This document shows positions 17,113-26,612 of a stretch of DNA of 64,000 nt, piece after piece. The stretch is from positions 1-64,000 of the forward strand of contig NZ_PDOC01000014.1 of assembly GCF_002760655.1 (NCBI RefSeq), written 5' to 3'. Numbering within the stretch: position 1 is the stretch's first letter; every line of letters begins with the position of its first letter. The DNA comes from Massilia eurypsychrophila. Its GTDB lineage: Bacteria; Pseudomonadota; Gammaproteobacteria; Burkholderiales; Burkholderiaceae_D. The notes beneath the pieces are model-generated. The model was not told the DNA's origin and searched no databases. It worked only from the letters and a program-made list of their open reading frames with translations. Position numbers and translations under genes: made by a program.

Positions 17113-19113
17113 ATGGCTGGAAATCTCCTCAGTATCGGCAAGACCGGGTTGTTCGCGGCGCAGGCAGGCCTGGCGACGACCGGCCACAACATCGCCAACG
17201 CCCACGTGCCCGGCTATAGCCGACAGCAGACCGTGCAAACGACCATGACGGCACAAGACGCCGGCTACGGCTTCGTCGGCAGCGGTACCCAGGTGGCCGA
17301 CATCAAGCGTTATTCGGACGAGTTTCTCAACGTCCAGGTACGCAACGCGCAAAGCACCACCAGCGCGCTGGCGTCCTACAATGCCCAGATCACGCAGGTC
17401 GACAACCTGCTGGCCAACACCACGTCCGGCCTGTCGCCGGCGCTGCAGGATTTCTTCAAGTCGGTGCAAAGCCTGAGTGCGAACGCCGCCTCGACGCCGT
17501 CGCGCCAGAATTTCCTGTCGAGCGCGGAAACGCTGGCGGCCCGCTTCCAGGGCATCAACGGCCAGCTCGAAGAAATGCGCTCCGGCGTCAACAGCCAGAT
17601 CACGTCGAACGTCACGCTGATCAATTCGTACGCGACCCAGATCGCCACGCTGAATGACCAGATCAGCTCGCTGAGCAATTCTACCGGTCATGCCCCCAAC
17701 GACCTGCTCGACCAGCGCGACCAGATCGTGCTCGATTTGAACAAGCAGATCAAGGCGACTGCGATGCGCGGCGACAACAACACGATCACGGTGTCGATCG
17801 GCAGCGGCCAGCCGCTGGTAGTGGGCAACAAGTCGTTCGAACTGGCGGTGACGCCGGCGCCGGGCGACCGCAGCCGTCTCGAAGTGGGCTATGTCACCGG
17901 CACCAGGGTCACGCAACTGTCGGCAGCATCGCTTGGCGGCGGCGAACTGGGCGGCCTGCTCGATTTCCGCTCGACCACGCTCGACCACGCACAAAATGCC
18001 ATCGGCCGCGTCGCCATCGGCATGGCCGTCAGCTTCAATGCCCAGCACCGTATGGGCCAGGATAGCGCCGGCAACCTCGGCGGCGACCTGTTCAAGGTGG
18101 CGCCGGCGTCGGTCAGCGCGAACATGAACAGCGCGCCGCCAGATTCGCCGCCCTCCGACGTCACCGCGCAGGTGATCGACCCGAGCATGCTGACCACCAG
18201 CGACTACATGGTCGAGTGGAACGATTCGGAGGCCGCCTACACCATCACCAGGCTGTCCGACCGCGACGTCACGATTGTGCCGTATTCGCCGTCGGGCGCG
18301 CACGTCGGTTCCAAGGACGGCATCAGCTTCACCATTACCGGCAAGGAAGTCAGCGGCGACGCGTTCCTGGTACGCCCGACCATCAACGGCGCCGCCCAGT
18401 TCGCCGTCGTGCCACGCCAGGTCGGCGACATCGCCGCGGCCTCGCCGGTGATCATCGGCCCGTTGCCGGCTTCGCCACCGGGCTGGACGGGCAACAAGGG
18501 CAACGCGGTCGTCAGCGACGGCAGCGTCAACGGCAACTTCCTGCCGCCGAATCCGGCATTCGCGCCCGTGACGATCAAGTACAACGCCGCCACCAACGAG
18601 CTGAGCGGTTTTGTTAACAACCAGACGGTGGAAGTCACCGTCGCCGGCGTCAAGACGCAATACACGGCCGGCACGGCGCCGGTGATTCCGTTCGTCGCCG
18701 GCGCCAGCTACGAATTCGGCGGCGTGACGATGACGATGCGCGGCTTGCCGGTCGACGGCGACCAGTTCACCGTCAAGCGCAACAGCGGCGGCGTCGGCGA
18801 CAACCGCAACATGGTCTTGATGGGCGAGCTGGCCTCCAAGCCGCTGCTCGACAAGGGTACGGCGACCTACCAGGCCGGCTTTGCCCAGCTGGTCAGCTCG
18901 GTGGGCAACAAGGCGCGCGAAGTGCAGGTCAACGGCCTGGCGAGCGAATCGATGCTGGCGCGCGCGAACGCGGTGCAGCAGAGCGTGTCGGGCGTCAACC
19001 TCGATGAGGAAGCGGCCAACTTGCTGAAATACCAACAGGCTTACCAGGCCGCCGGCAAGGTGATGCAGATTGCCAGTACCATGTTCGACACGCTGCTGTC
19101 GCTCGGACGATAA
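17113..19113 (+). CDS. flgK: Flagellar hook-associated protein 1, FlgK
   Basis: The 666-residue protein is the first hook-filament junction subunit. The N-terminus is classical (AGNLLSIGKTGLFAAQAGLA, then GHNIANAHVPGYSRQQTVQT), as is the C-terminal SGVNLDEEAANLLKYQQAYQ with AAGKVMQIASTMFDTLLSLG. The middle (about 300-560) is a long variable outer domain, which accounts for its length above the 547 residues of enteric FlgK. FlgN (7706-8173) is its export chaperone. flgL follows after 12 bases. Confidence 0.95.
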   Translation: MAGNLLSIGKTGLFAAQAGLATTGHNIANAHVPGYSRQQTVQTTMTAQDAGYGFVGSGTQVADIKRYSDEFLNVQVRNAQSTTSALASYNAQITQVDNLLANTTSGLSPALQDFFKSVQSLSANAASTPSRQNFLSSAETLAARFQGINGQLEEMRSGVNSQITSNVTLINSYATQIATLNDQISSLSNSTGHAPNDLLDQRDQIVLDLNKQIKATAMRGDNNTITVSIGSGQPLVVGNKSFELAVTPAPGDRSRLEVGYVTGTRVTQLSAASLGGGELGGLLDFRSTTLDHAQNAIGRVAIGMAVSFNAQHRMGQDSAGNLGGDLFKVAPASVSANMNSAPPDSPPSDVTAQVIDPSMLTTSDYMVEWNDSEAAYTITRLSDRDVTIVPYSPSGAHVGSKDGISFTITGKEVSGDAFLVRPTINGAAQFAVVPRQVGDIAAASPVIIGPLPASPPGWTGNKGNAVVSDGSVNGNFLPPNPAFAPVTIKYNAATNELSGFVNNQTVEVTVAGVKTQYTAGTAPVIPFVAGASYEFGGVTMTMRGLPVDGDQFTVKRNSGGVGDNRNMVLMGELASKPLLDKGTATYQAGFAQLVSSVGNKAREVQVNGLASESMLARANAVQQSVSGVNLDEEAANLLKYQQAYQAAGKVMQIASTMFDTLLSLGR

Positions 19114-19125
19114 TCAAGGATGATC

Positions 19126-20370
19126 ATGCGTATCAGCACCAATATGATGTACACGACGTCGACCAACCAGCTCAGCAGCCTGCAAAGCCAGCTGGCGCGC
19201 ACGCAGCAGCAGTTGTCGAGCAACAAGCGCATGCTCAGCGCGGCGGACGACCCGATCGCCGCCGCTCGCGCGCTGGAAGTGACGCAATCGCAATCGATCA
19301 ATGCCCAGTACGCCACGAACCGGCAGAACGCCCGCTCCGCGCTGTCGCAGGAAGAAGTTGCGCTGACCGGCGTGCAGCAGCTGATCCAGGACGTCCAGGT
19401 GATCGCGGTGGCGGCCGCCGGCGGCGCCAACAACAACAGCGACCGCACCACCTACGCCAACGAACTGCAGGGCCGGCTCGAAGACCTGATGTCGCTGGCC
19501 AACAGTTCCGACGGCAATGGCGGCTATGTGTTTTCCGGCTACCAGTCGAACACGGTTCCATTCGTCAAGACGTCGCAAGGCGTCGACTACCACGGCGACC
19601 AGGGCCAGGCCCAGCTGCAGATCGCCGCGTCGCGCAAGGTGGCGATCGGCGACTCGGGCAGTTCGGTGTTTACCAATCTGCCTACCGGCAACGGCAACTT
19701 CGTCACCGGCGCCGGCGGCACCAACACCGGCGGCGCGGTCATTTCGGCCGGCACCGTGGCCGACGCGCGCCAGCTGACGGGCCATGCCTACAGCATCGAT
19801 TTCACCGTCGTGCCTGCCGTGCCGGGCACGCCGGAACAGGTGAGCTACGTGATCACCGACACGACCATGGGCGTGACCGTGCCGCCGGCGCCGGCGGTGG
19901 CGTCGGTGCCATACACCAGCGGCCAGCCAATCCTGGTTGGCGGCATGAAATTCGAGGTCACCGGCACGCCGGCCAACACCGACAACTTCAGCGTCAAGCC
20001 GAGCGAGCGCCAGTCGTTGTTCCAGACGCTGAGCAAGATGATCGACACGCTGCGCGCGCCGGCCAACACCGACGTCGAAAAGAAAGCGATGACGGCTGGC
20101 CTGGCCGAAGCGAACGGCAACCTCAGCACCGCGCTCGACAACGTGCTGACGGTGCGCTCGTCGGTCGGTTCGCGCATGAAGGAATTCGACACCCTCGACC
20201 TGGCCGGCGACGACGCCGACATCCAGTACACGGCAACCTTGCAGGACCTGGAAGGGCTCGACGTGCTGAAGGCGATCACCCAGTTTTCGCAGCAGAAATC
20301 GTCGCTGGAAGCGGCGCAGATGTCCTTCAAGACGATCTCGAGCTTGTCGCTGTTCAATTACATCAGGTAA
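19126..20370 (+). CDS. flgL: Flagellar hook-associated protein 3, FlgL
   Basis: The product is 414 residues if started at ATG 19126, which places AAGGA 5 bases upstream and gives the family start MRISTNMMYTTSTNQLSSLQ; the ATG two codons earlier sits on top of that ribosome site. N-terminal QLSSNKRMLSAADDPIAAAR and C-terminal VRSSVGSRMKEFDTLDLAGD with the final coiled coil are conserved with flagellin and FlgL. The central 150-300 region is variable. It is the second junction protein, next to the filament, and is served by FlgN. Confidence 0.94.
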   Translation: MRISTNMMYTTSTNQLSSLQSQLARTQQQLSSNKRMLSAADDPIAAARALEVTQSQSINAQYATNRQNARSALSQEEVALTGVQQLIQDVQVIAVAAAGGANNNSDRTTYANELQGRLEDLMSLANSSDGNGGYVFSGYQSNTVPFVKTSQGVDYHGDQGQAQLQIAASRKVAIGDSGSSVFTNLPTGNGNFVTGAGGTNTGGAVISAGTVADARQLTGHAYSIDFTVVPAVPGTPEQVSYVITDTTMGVTVPPAPAVASVPYTSGQPILVGGMKFEVTGTPANTDNFSVKPSERQSLFQTLSKMIDTLRAPANTDVEKKAMTAGLAEANGNLSTALDNVLTVRSSVGSRMKEFDTLDLAGDDADIQYTATLQDLEGLDVLKAITQFSQQKSSLEAAQMSFKTISSLSLFNYIR

Positions 20371-20482
20371 AGCCGCACGGGCGGTGCGCGCCGCCACCTC
20401 CGCGTCACTTCCCATCGGCTTCAATAGCGTCGTCCCTTGGCGGTCGCGCTACTGAAACGCCCGACAATTTCCCTCTCACTCC

Positions 20483-20517
20483 AGAGCGTCATCCCCGCTG
20501 CGCGAGGTTGACGCTCT
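20483..20517. terminator. Terminator-like stem-loop between flgL and fliR
   Basis: AGAGCGTCA (20483-20491) and TGACGCTCT (20509-20517) form a perfect 9-bp stem with a 17-base GC-rich loop, ending at the fliR stop codon. The two genes converge here. On the plus strand the stem is followed only by TTTA, so termination for flgKL is plausible but not strongly intrinsic. The rest of 20371-20482 shows nothing I can identify. Confidence 0.5.
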
Positions 20518-21342
20518 TTACGATCGCGGCGGCGGCGGCGGCGCCGGCGGCGGCGTGCGCGCGGCGCCGGCGCGCGGCAGGCTGCGCGCCGCTTCGATGC
20601 CCTGGTTGAACAGGTTCAGGATCGGCGCGCTCAGGTAGGGCAGCGACATGCTGATCACCAGCAGCCCGACGCCCAGCGACACCGGAAAGCCGATGCCGAA
20701 GATGTTCAGCTGCGGCGCGGCGCGCGTCAGGATGCCGAGAGCGACGTTGGTGATCAAGAGCGCGGCGACGATCGGCAACGACAGCTGCAGTCCGGCGCTG
20801 AAGATGCGCGCGCCCCAGCGCGCCAGCTCGAGCGGCGCGCCGGCCGCCATCGGCGTGGCCGACACCGGCATGCTGATGAAGCTTTCGGCCAGCGCCTCCA
20901 GCAGCACCAGGTGCGCATTGACGGCCAGGAACGCCATGGTGGCGATCAGCGCCAGGAACTGGCTCACCGCCGACGACCGGCCCTTCGACAGCGGGTCGAA
21001 AAAGGTGGCGAAGCCGAGGCCCATCGTCAGGCTCGACACCTCGCCGGCCATCTCGATGGCGGCGAACACGATGCGCATGGCAAAGCCCATCGACAGCCCG
21101 ATCAGCAACTCCTGCAACAGGATCAGAAAGCCCGCCATCGACATCGGGTCGACCGCCGGCAACGCGGGAATGGCCGGCGCGATCATCATCGCCAGCAGCA
21201 CGCCGAGCGAAATTTTCATCGATTGCGGCACGCTGCTGTTGCCGAACAGGGGCGAGGCGGCGATCAGCCCGAGGATGCGCGTGAGCGGCCACAACAGGGC
21301 CGCGATCCACGTGTTCATCTCGCCGCTGGTAAGCGTCAGCAT
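20518..21342 (-). CDS. fliR: Flagellar export apparatus protein FliR
   Basis: The 274-residue inner-membrane protein is an export gate subunit that forms the FliP5Q4R1 core. Several hydrophobic helices are seen. Conserved features are LLWPLTRILGLIAASPLFGN, the QELLIGLSMGFAMRIVFAAI segment near residue 80, GEVSSLTMGLGFATFFDPLS and the APQLNIFGIGFPVSLGVGLL motif near 210. The C-terminus ends in a Pro/Ala-rich tail (about 255-274), which is unusual but outside the membrane core. It is the last gene of the fliL-R operon. Confidence 0.94.
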   Translation of the reverse strand: MLTLTSGEMNTWIAALLWPLTRILGLIAASPLFGNSSVPQSMKISLGVLLAMMIAPAIPALPAVDPMSMAGFLILLQELLIGLSMGFAMRIVFAAIEMAGEVSSLTMGLGFATFFDPLSKGRSSAVSQFLALIATMAFLAVNAHLVLLEALAESFISMPVSATPMAAGAPLELARWGARIFSAGLQLSLPIVAALLITNVALGILTRAAPQLNIFGIGFPVSLGVGLLVISMSLPYLSAPILNLFNQGIEAARSLPRAGAARTPPPAPPPPPRS

Positions 21343-21363
21343 GGTAAGGAAGGCGCCGCGCGC

Positions 21364-21633
21364 CTAGCCGATCAGGCCGGGAATGCTGGTGAATACCTGG
21401 CGCATGTAGTCGAGCATGACGGCCAGCATCCATGGCCCGGCGATGATCAGCGCGACAAAAATGCCGACCAGTTTCGGGATGAACGACAAGGTCGCTTCGT
21501 TGATCTGCGTGGCGGCCTGGAAGATGCTGACGATCAGGCCGATGATCAGCGCCACCAGCAACATGGGCGCGGCCACCATCAACGTCACTTCCATCGCGTT
21601 GCGGCCCATCGTCATGACGGTTTCCGGAGTCAT
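21364..21633 (-). CDS. fliQ: Flagellar export apparatus protein FliQ
   Basis: The protein is 89 residues from ATG 21633, the usual length; upstream in-frame sequence does not resemble FliQ. It starts MTPETVMTMGRNAMEVTLMV and has two membrane helices with the conserved GLIVSIFQAATQINEATLSF between them, followed by FIPKLVGIFVALIIAGPWML. Four copies would surround FliP and FliR in the export gate. It sits between fliP and fliR with short gaps. Confidence 0.95.
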   Translation of the reverse strand: MTPETVMTMGRNAMEVTLMVAAPMLLVALIIGLIVSIFQAATQINEATLSFIPKLVGIFVALIIAGPWMLAVMLDYMRQVFTSIPGLIG

Positions 21634-21643
21634 CTCGCTTCCC

Positions 21644-22390
21644 CTAGTAAAAACTTTGAGACAGCGAGCCGAGCAGGAGCTGCCAGCCGTCGACCAGCAC
21701 AAACAGCATCAGCTTGAACGGCAGCGAAATGACCGCCGGCGACATCATCATCATACCCATCGACATCAGCACCGAGGCGACCACCATGTCGATGATCAAA
21801 AACGGAATGAAGATGGCGAAGCCGATCTGGAACGCCGTCTTCAGTTCGCTGGTGACGAACGCCGGGATCAGGATCCGCAGCGGGATGTCTTCCGGGCCCT
21901 GCAGCGCCGGCGAGCGCGAAATCTTGACGAACAGCGCCAGGTCGGACTGGCGCGTCTGCTTGGTCATGAACGCCTTCAGCGGCGCGACGCCCTTGTCCAT
22001 CGCCTCGCTCATCTGAATCTTGTTTTCCTGCAGCGGCAAGTAAGCATCGGTGTAGATCTTGTCGAACACCGGGCCCATGACGAACAGCGTGAGAAACAGC
22101 GCCAGCCCGACCATCACCTGGTTCGGCGGCGCCGACTGGGTGCCGAGCGCCTGGCGCAGCAGCGACAGCACGATGATGATGCGGGTAAAGCTGGTCATCA
22201 TCAACAGCGCGGCCGGCAGGAACGACAGCGCCGTCATCAACAGCAGCGTTTGCACCGGCAGCGAATAGGCGGTGCCGCCGCCGGCGGCCGGCGCACTGGT
22301 GAAAGCAGGAATGCCGGGCGCGGCGAACGCCAAGGCGGGCAGGGCGAGCGCGGGGATGGCGAGCGCCAGCAGGAGTTTCTTATTTCGCAT
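21644..22390 (-). CDS. fliP: Flagellar export apparatus protein FliP
   Basis: The product is 248 residues from ATG 22390. That start gives a cleavable signal (about 1-23, ending LAFA), as in other FliP proteins; the longer open frame upstream lies inside fliO. Conserved motifs include [58 protein letters not shown] and the C-terminal [20 protein letters not shown]. It forms the main ring of the export gate. The start overlaps the end of fliO by 11 bases. Confidence 0.95.
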   Translation of the reverse strand: MRNKKLLLALAIPALALPALAFAAPGIPAFTSAPAAGGGTAYSLPVQTLLLMTALSFLPAALLMMTSFTRIIIVLSLLRQALGTQSAPPNQVMVGLALFLTLFVMGPVFDKIYTDAYLPLQENKIQMSEAMDKGVAPLKAFMTKQTRQSDLALFVKISRSPALQGPEDIPLRILIPAFVTSELKTAFQIGFAIFIPFLIIDMVVASVLMSMGMMMMSPAVISLPFKLMLFVLVDGWQLLLGSLSQSFY

Positions 22391-22940
22391 TACGTTTGTC
22401 GATCGTCTGTTTGAGCCATTCGGCAAAGCTGGACGCCGGTGGCTGGTGCGGGTGCAAGCTGGCATTCGCGGCGGTGGCGGCGTCAAAGGCGGCCTGGCGC
22501 GGCATCGTCGCCAGCGCGTTGACGCGGCCGGGCGAGGCGCCCACCACGATCCACTGGTCGCCCACTTCGACCACCATGATGCGCTCGCGCCCGCCAAGGT
22601 TGAGGGCGCCGACCAGGCGTACGTGGGCCGAACCGGCGATGGCCTTCGGGCCATAGCGCTTCATGAACCAGGCCAGCACCGCGAGCAGGCCGAGCACGGC
22701 GCACAGCGCCAGGATGGTCTGGATCAGGCTGCCGGCGGCCGGCGCCGACGTCATCGGCTGCACCACGACCGGGCGGCCGGGCGCGGTGGTGGTGTTCTGC
22801 TCGGCGGGGACGGACGCGGTGGCGGTGGCAGGGGCGGGGACGGTGGCGGCCGGCGGCTGGACCGCCGGCGCCTGGGCCTGCGCCGCGCCGCCCGCAAATG
22901 TTGCTGCGACGGCGACGGCGAGAAGGAAACGGACCATCAT
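22380..22940 (-). CDS. fliO: Flagellar export apparatus assembly protein FliO
   Basis: The 186-residue protein has an N-terminal signal-like segment (about 1-23), a Pro/Ala/Thr-rich region, one clear membrane helix (about 70-92, [20 protein letters not shown]) and a cytoplasmic FliO domain with [20 protein letters not shown] and [12 protein letters not shown]. FliO helps FliP assemble. It overlaps fliN by 4 bases and fliP by 11, so the three are translationally coupled. Confidence 0.9.
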   Translation of the reverse strand: MMVRFLLAVAVAATFAGGAAQAQAPAVQPPAATVPAPATATASVPAEQNTTTAPGRPVVVQPMTSAPAAGSLIQTILALCAVLGLLAVLAWFMKRYGPKAIAGSAHVRLVGALNLGGRERIMVVEVGDQWIVVGASPGRVNALATMPRQAAFDAATAANASLHPHQPPASSFAEWLKQTIDKRNAK

Positions 22941-23353
22941 TTATTCAGTTTTCTGATCCGCTCGGACGGCGTGATGATGTCGGTCAGGCGGATACCGAAC
23001 TTGTCGTTGACGACCACCACCTCGCCCTGGGCGATCAGGCAGCCGTTGACCAGCACGTCCATCGGCTCGCCGGCCAGGCCGTCGAGTTCGACCACGGAAC
23101 CTTGCGCCAGCTGCAGCAGGTTCTTGATGGCGATCTTGGTGCGGCCAAGCTCGACCGTCAGCTGGACCGGGATATCGAGGATGAAGTCGATGTCGTTCGG
23201 CGTATCGAGCTTGGTGCCCTTGTTCGAGAAATCCTTGAACACGGCGGCGCTGGCGGCCTGGTTCTGCAGCGCGTCGGCTTCCGCCTTGGCCTGCTCGGCA
23301 ATGGCGGCGCCCCAGTCGTCATCCATGCTCTGGTCGTCTTGATTATCGGACAT
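22937..23353 (-). CDS. fliN: Flagellar motor switch protein FliN
   Basis: The 138-residue C-ring protein has an acidic N-terminus (DDQSMDDDWGAAIAEQAKAE) followed by the SpoA domain (about 65-138). LDIPVQLTVELGRTKIAIKN, the LAQGSVVELDGLAGEPMDVL motif and GEVVVVNDKFGIRLTDIITP are near-invariant in FliN. It works with FliM and FliG in torque switching, and with FliH in docking the export ATPase. Confidence 0.96.
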   Translation of the reverse strand: MSDNQDDQSMDDDWGAAIAEQAKAEADALQNQAASAAVFKDFSNKGTKLDTPNDIDFILDIPVQLTVELGRTKIAIKNLLQLAQGSVVELDGLAGEPMDVLVNGCLIAQGEVVVVNDKFGIRLTDIITPSERIRKLNK

Positions 23354-23376
23354 CGTGCTCTCCTGTGGTGCTGCTT

Positions 23377-24357
23377 TTATTTAGTGGAATCGGAATTGGC
23401 GAGCAGTTTCTCGACCTTCAGCGCGTACTGTCCGTTGAGCACGCCGTAGGTGCAATCCATCACCGGCACGCCGTCGACCGTGGCCTGGATCGTTTCCGGC
23501 ACGGTGAGGGGAATGATGTCGCCCACCTTCATGTTCAGGATGTCGTCGAACGAGGCGCGGCCGGTGCCCAGCGTGGCGATCAGCTCGACTTCGGCGATCT
23601 GGATCTGCTGGGTCATCAGGCGGATCCAGCGCTTGTCCACTTCCAGCGCCTCGCCCTGCAGGCTCGACGTCAGCGCATCGCGGATCGGCTCGATCATCGA
23701 GTACGGCATGCAGAAGTGGATCTGGCCCGACACCGAGCCGAGCTCGACGGTGAAGGTCGACGACACTACCACCTCATTCGGCGTGGCGATGTTGGCGAAC
23801 TGGGTGTTCATCTCGGAACGGATGTATTCGAACTCGACCGGGAAGACCGGCTCCCACGACTTGGTGTAGGCCTCGAACACGATATCGAGGATGCGCAAGA
23901 TGATGCGCTGCTCGGTCTGGGTAAAGTCGCGGCCCTCGACGCGGGTGTGGAAACGGCCGTCGCCGCCGAACAGGTTGTCGACCAGCAGGAACACCAGGCC
24001 CGGATCGAACACCATCAGGGCGGTGCCGCGCAGCGGCTTCATGTGCACCAGGTTCAGGTTGGTCGGCACCACCAGGTTGCGGATGAATTCGCTGTACTTG
24101 GACACCCGCACCGAGCCGACCGACACTTCGGCGCTGCGGCGCAGGAAGTTGAACAGGCCGACGCGCAGCAGGCGCGCGAAGCGCTCGTTGATGATCTCGA
24201 GCGTCGGCATACGGCCGCGCACGATGCGTTCCTGCGTCGCCAGGTTGTAGGTGCGGACACCCGTGCTCTCTTCCGGCGCGGCAGCGTCGTCCTGATCGCC
24301 GTTGACGCCCTTGAGGAGGGCATCAACTTCTTCCTGGGAGAGAAAATTATCGGCCAT
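23377..24357 (-). CDS. fliM: Flagellar motor switch protein FliM
   Basis: The 326-residue switch protein starts MADNFLSQEEVDALLKGVNG; its first part is the CheY-phosphate binding peptide. The middle domain has ERIVRGRMPTLEIINERFAR and a GGDGR loop near residue 130, where FliM meets FliG. The C-terminal SpoA-like domain ends VMDCTYGVLNGQYALKVEKL. It lies between fliL and fliN with 6- and 23-base spacers. Confidence 0.96.
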   Translation of the reverse strand: MADNFLSQEEVDALLKGVNGDQDDAAAPEESTGVRTYNLATQERIVRGRMPTLEIINERFARLLRVGLFNFLRRSAEVSVGSVRVSKYSEFIRNLVVPTNLNLVHMKPLRGTALMVFDPGLVFLLVDNLFGGDGRFHTRVEGRDFTQTEQRIILRILDIVFEAYTKSWEPVFPVEFEYIRSEMNTQFANIATPNEVVVSSTFTVELGSVSGQIHFCMPYSMIEPIRDALTSSLQGEALEVDKRWIRLMTQQIQIAEVELIATLGTGRASFDDILNMKVGDIIPLTVPETIQATVDGVPVMDCTYGVLNGQYALKVEKLLANSDSTK

Positions 24358-24363
24358 TGAGCG

Positions 24364-24867
24364 TTACTGGATGATAAAAGCGGTAAACAGCACGTCGCTC
24401 ACTTGCTGCGCTTCGCCCTTGTCGACGAACGGCTGCTTGACCGCGGCGACGATTTCCTTGGCCAGCAATTGCTTGCCTTCGACGGTCGAAATTTCGGACG
24501 CTTTTTTCCCGGACAACAGCAGCAGCACGCGGCTGCGCACCTTGGCCATGTTGGCCTTGATCGTTTCGCCTTCTTTCGCGTTCTGCACCTGCAGCGTGAA
24601 TGCGATCTGCAAGAACTGTTCGCCCGTTTCCGGCTGCAGGTTGACGGTGAACGATTCGATCGGCACGTAGACGGGCGGCTCGGTACTGGCGACCTTTTGG
24701 GCGGCGCCGGCCGGCTTGTCCTGCATGAAAAACCAGGCCGCACCGGCGCCGAGACCGATGACCACGACGGCCATGATTATCATGATAAGCATTTTCTTCT
24801 TCGAGCCATTCGGCGCCGACGCTGGCTCTGCTTTGGAATCAGCCTTCATTTTGTCATTCGCTTTCAA
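24364..24867 (-). CDS. fliL: Flagellar basal-body associated protein FliL
   Basis: The 167-residue single-pass membrane protein is taken from TTG 24867, which has TGGAG at good spacing; an ATG six codons later is the alternative. A Lys-rich cytoplasmic start is followed by a membrane helix (about 26-47, MLIMIIMAVVVIGLGAGAAW). The periplasmic FliL domain has YVPIESFTVNLQPETGEQFL and a C-terminal IVAAVKQPFVDKGEAQQVSD. FliL rings surround the stator units. It heads the fliLMNOPQR group and is separated from fliK by 325 bases, so it probably has its own promoter. Confidence 0.93.
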   Translation of the reverse strand: MKANDKMKADSKAEPASAPNGSKKKMLIMIIMAVVVIGLGAGAAWFFMQDKPAGAAQKVASTEPPVYVPIESFTVNLQPETGEQFLQIAFTLQVQNAKEGETIKANMAKVRSRVLLLLSGKKASEISTVEGKQLLAKEIVAAVKQPFVDKGEAQQVSDVLFTAFIIQ

Positions 24868-25192
24868 GATACTCCAGATGCTGTAAGTGGATCGTCGCCG
24901 TCATTATGTCATTATCGGGATTAACCGGGCGATCGGATGCGTGGAAAAGAAGGAATAACAGCTTCCAACTCGTGGCTTGCTGGGGACATTAATGCGAAAG
25001 TAAAAACAAACGGCGCGGGAATGGATGTCGATAAGCCAATACGGCGGTCGATAATCCAGTAAAGCGATCGCCATCCCGCGAAGGCGGGAACCGCTGCCAT
25101 TTATAACGCAGTGGCGAATTGGGTTTTGCCACTGCGACTGATTCAGTATAAATCCCCGCATGCGCGAGGATGACGGTGCCAGGTGCGGGCGT
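24868..25192. other. fliK-fliL intergenic region with several stem-loops
   Basis: This 325-base gap holds no gene I can support. Three stem-loops lie in its right part. The first is TCCCGC/GCGGGA with a GAAG loop at 25074-25089, resembling common REP units. The second is a perfect 9-bp stem CGCAGTGGC/GCCACTGCG with a 12-base loop at 25107-25136. The third is an imperfect ATCCCCGC...GAGGAT structure at 25152-25171. The left part is AT-richer (24990-25020) and is a likely place for a fliL promoter, but I see no convincing sigma-28 or sigma-54 site. Confidence 0.5.
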
Positions 25193-26581
25193 TTATGCGA
25201 ACGTATCGACCAGGCCGGTGCCGCCGCGGGTCGCGCGTGGCGCTTCGGCCGTGCCGGCGACGTCGCCGCCGTCGCCGAAGCGGTTGCCGCCGCCCTGGCC
25301 GCGCGACTTCTCACCGTGCTGCGCCTGGCGCTGATCCTGCGCGCCTTCGCTGACTGACGCGTTGCCCAGCGAAATGCCGTTCTCGCTCATCATCTCGCGC
25401 AGCTTCGGCATCGCGTTTTCCAGCGCCTGCCGCACCTCCGGCTGCGCGGCGGTAAACGATACCGTCGCCTGGTCGTTCGTCACGCTCAGCACCACCTGCA
25501 TCGGTCCCATGTCGGGCGGGTTCAAGGTCAGCGTGGCGCTTTGCTCCTTGCCGGCGACCATCCAGACGATCTTCTGGCCAACCTGGTTATCCCAGCCGGG
25601 GGTGCCGACCCGCGCCGCGATGCGCTCGCCCGGGTTGGCGGCATTGACTCCCTGCGCCATCACCTGCGACGCCTGCTGCACCGGCGCGCTGACCGGCGCG
25701 GCGGCAACCGCGGCCGGCTCCTTGATGGCGGTGATGTCGACCGCGCCTTCGCGTGCACGCGGCGCGGCGGCATCGACTTTGACCATCGTCGGCGCCAGCG
25801 CCGGTTCGGCTTTCGTCATCGCCGGCACGGCCTCGCCGTCGCCCTGAGTGGCAACCGCAGCCAGCGGTGTCAAACTGGCGGGGGCCTTGTCGGCGACGGC
25901 AGTGGCGTCGGCATCGACCGCGCCGCGCTGCAGCGCGAGGTCGACCTTGAGCGGCTCGGGCGCCGGTGCATCCATCATGCGCGCGGCGGCGCCGTCGACC
26001 GCGGCGGCGACTTCCTTGAACGACAACGTCTTGCCATCGGCGGCCGGCAGCGCCGCGCCGGCGAGCGTTTCGCTCAGCGCGGTGGAGTCGAGCTTGACAG
26101 GCTCGGTGGAATACTCGATCGGCGCGGACGCCTTCTTCAACGCGGCGAGTGCGGCAGCCGCGGCCAGCGGATCGGTGACCGGTGCGGCGGCAACCGCGGC
26201 CGGCTGGTTGAAAGCGGCGACCAGCGCGAGCATGTCGGCCACCGGGCTGACCGCGGCCGCGTCGGCGGCGTCGTCTTTGGCCTCGTCGGTGGCGGCGTCG
26301 CCGCTTGCCGCGGTGCGTTTGCCGTCGGCCGGCGTGGCCGGCGCGGCCGCCGGCTGGCGTTCGGCCTGCTGCGCCGGTGCCGCCTGTTGCGGCTTGGCGG
26401 CGGCGGCCTGCGGCTTGACCGGCGCGGCGGCCGGGCTCGGGGCAGGCTTACGCTGTTCGATCTCGCGCGACAGCGCCTGGCTAAATTGCGCGCCGTCGCC
26501 GGACGCATTGGCGTTGGCGTTGGCGTTGACGTTCGCGCGCGGCGCGGCGGCGGAAATCTGGGGCAGGGGAGGAGTGTGCAT
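25193..26581 (-). CDS. fliK: Flagellar hook-length control protein FliK
   Basis: The 462-residue secreted ruler protein is taken from ATG 26581, giving MHTPPLPQISAAAPRANVNA. Residues 16-25 are a short Asn-Ala repeat. The long N-terminal part is Ala/Pro/Lys-rich with low complexity, as in other FliK. The C-terminal FliK domain (about 345-440) shows QKIVWMVAGKEQSATLTLNP, then PPDMGPMQVVLSVTNDQATV, and VRQALENAMPKLREMMSENG. It measures the hook and switches FlhB specificity. It follows fliJ, overlapping none. A second FliK-like gene lies at 47602-48846. Confidence 0.9.
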   Translation of the reverse strand: MHTPPLPQISAAAPRANVNANANANASGDGAQFSQALSREIEQRKPAPSPAAAPVKPQAAAAKPQQAAPAQQAERQPAAAPATPADGKRTAASGDAATDEAKDDAADAAAVSPVADMLALVAAFNQPAAVAAAPVTDPLAAAAALAALKKASAPIEYSTEPVKLDSTALSETLAGAALPAADGKTLSFKEVAAAVDGAAARMMDAPAPEPLKVDLALQRGAVDADATAVADKAPASLTPLAAVATQGDGEAVPAMTKAEPALAPTMVKVDAAAPRAREGAVDITAIKEPAAVAAAPVSAPVQQASQVMAQGVNAANPGERIAARVGTPGWDNQVGQKIVWMVAGKEQSATLTLNPPDMGPMQVVLSVTNDQATVSFTAAQPEVRQALENAMPKLREMMSENGISLGNASVSEGAQDQRQAQHGEKSRGQGGGNRFGDGGDVAGTAEAPRATRGGTGLVDTFA

Positions 26582-26612
26582 GGTCGTTTGGGTTCGTTGG
26601 CTGTCTATCAGG

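Noticed and set aside
25152-25192. A GTGCCA-containing sequence near the end of fliK that resembles half of a sigma-54 promoter for fliL.
   Set aside because: No GC is present at the required 10-base distance.
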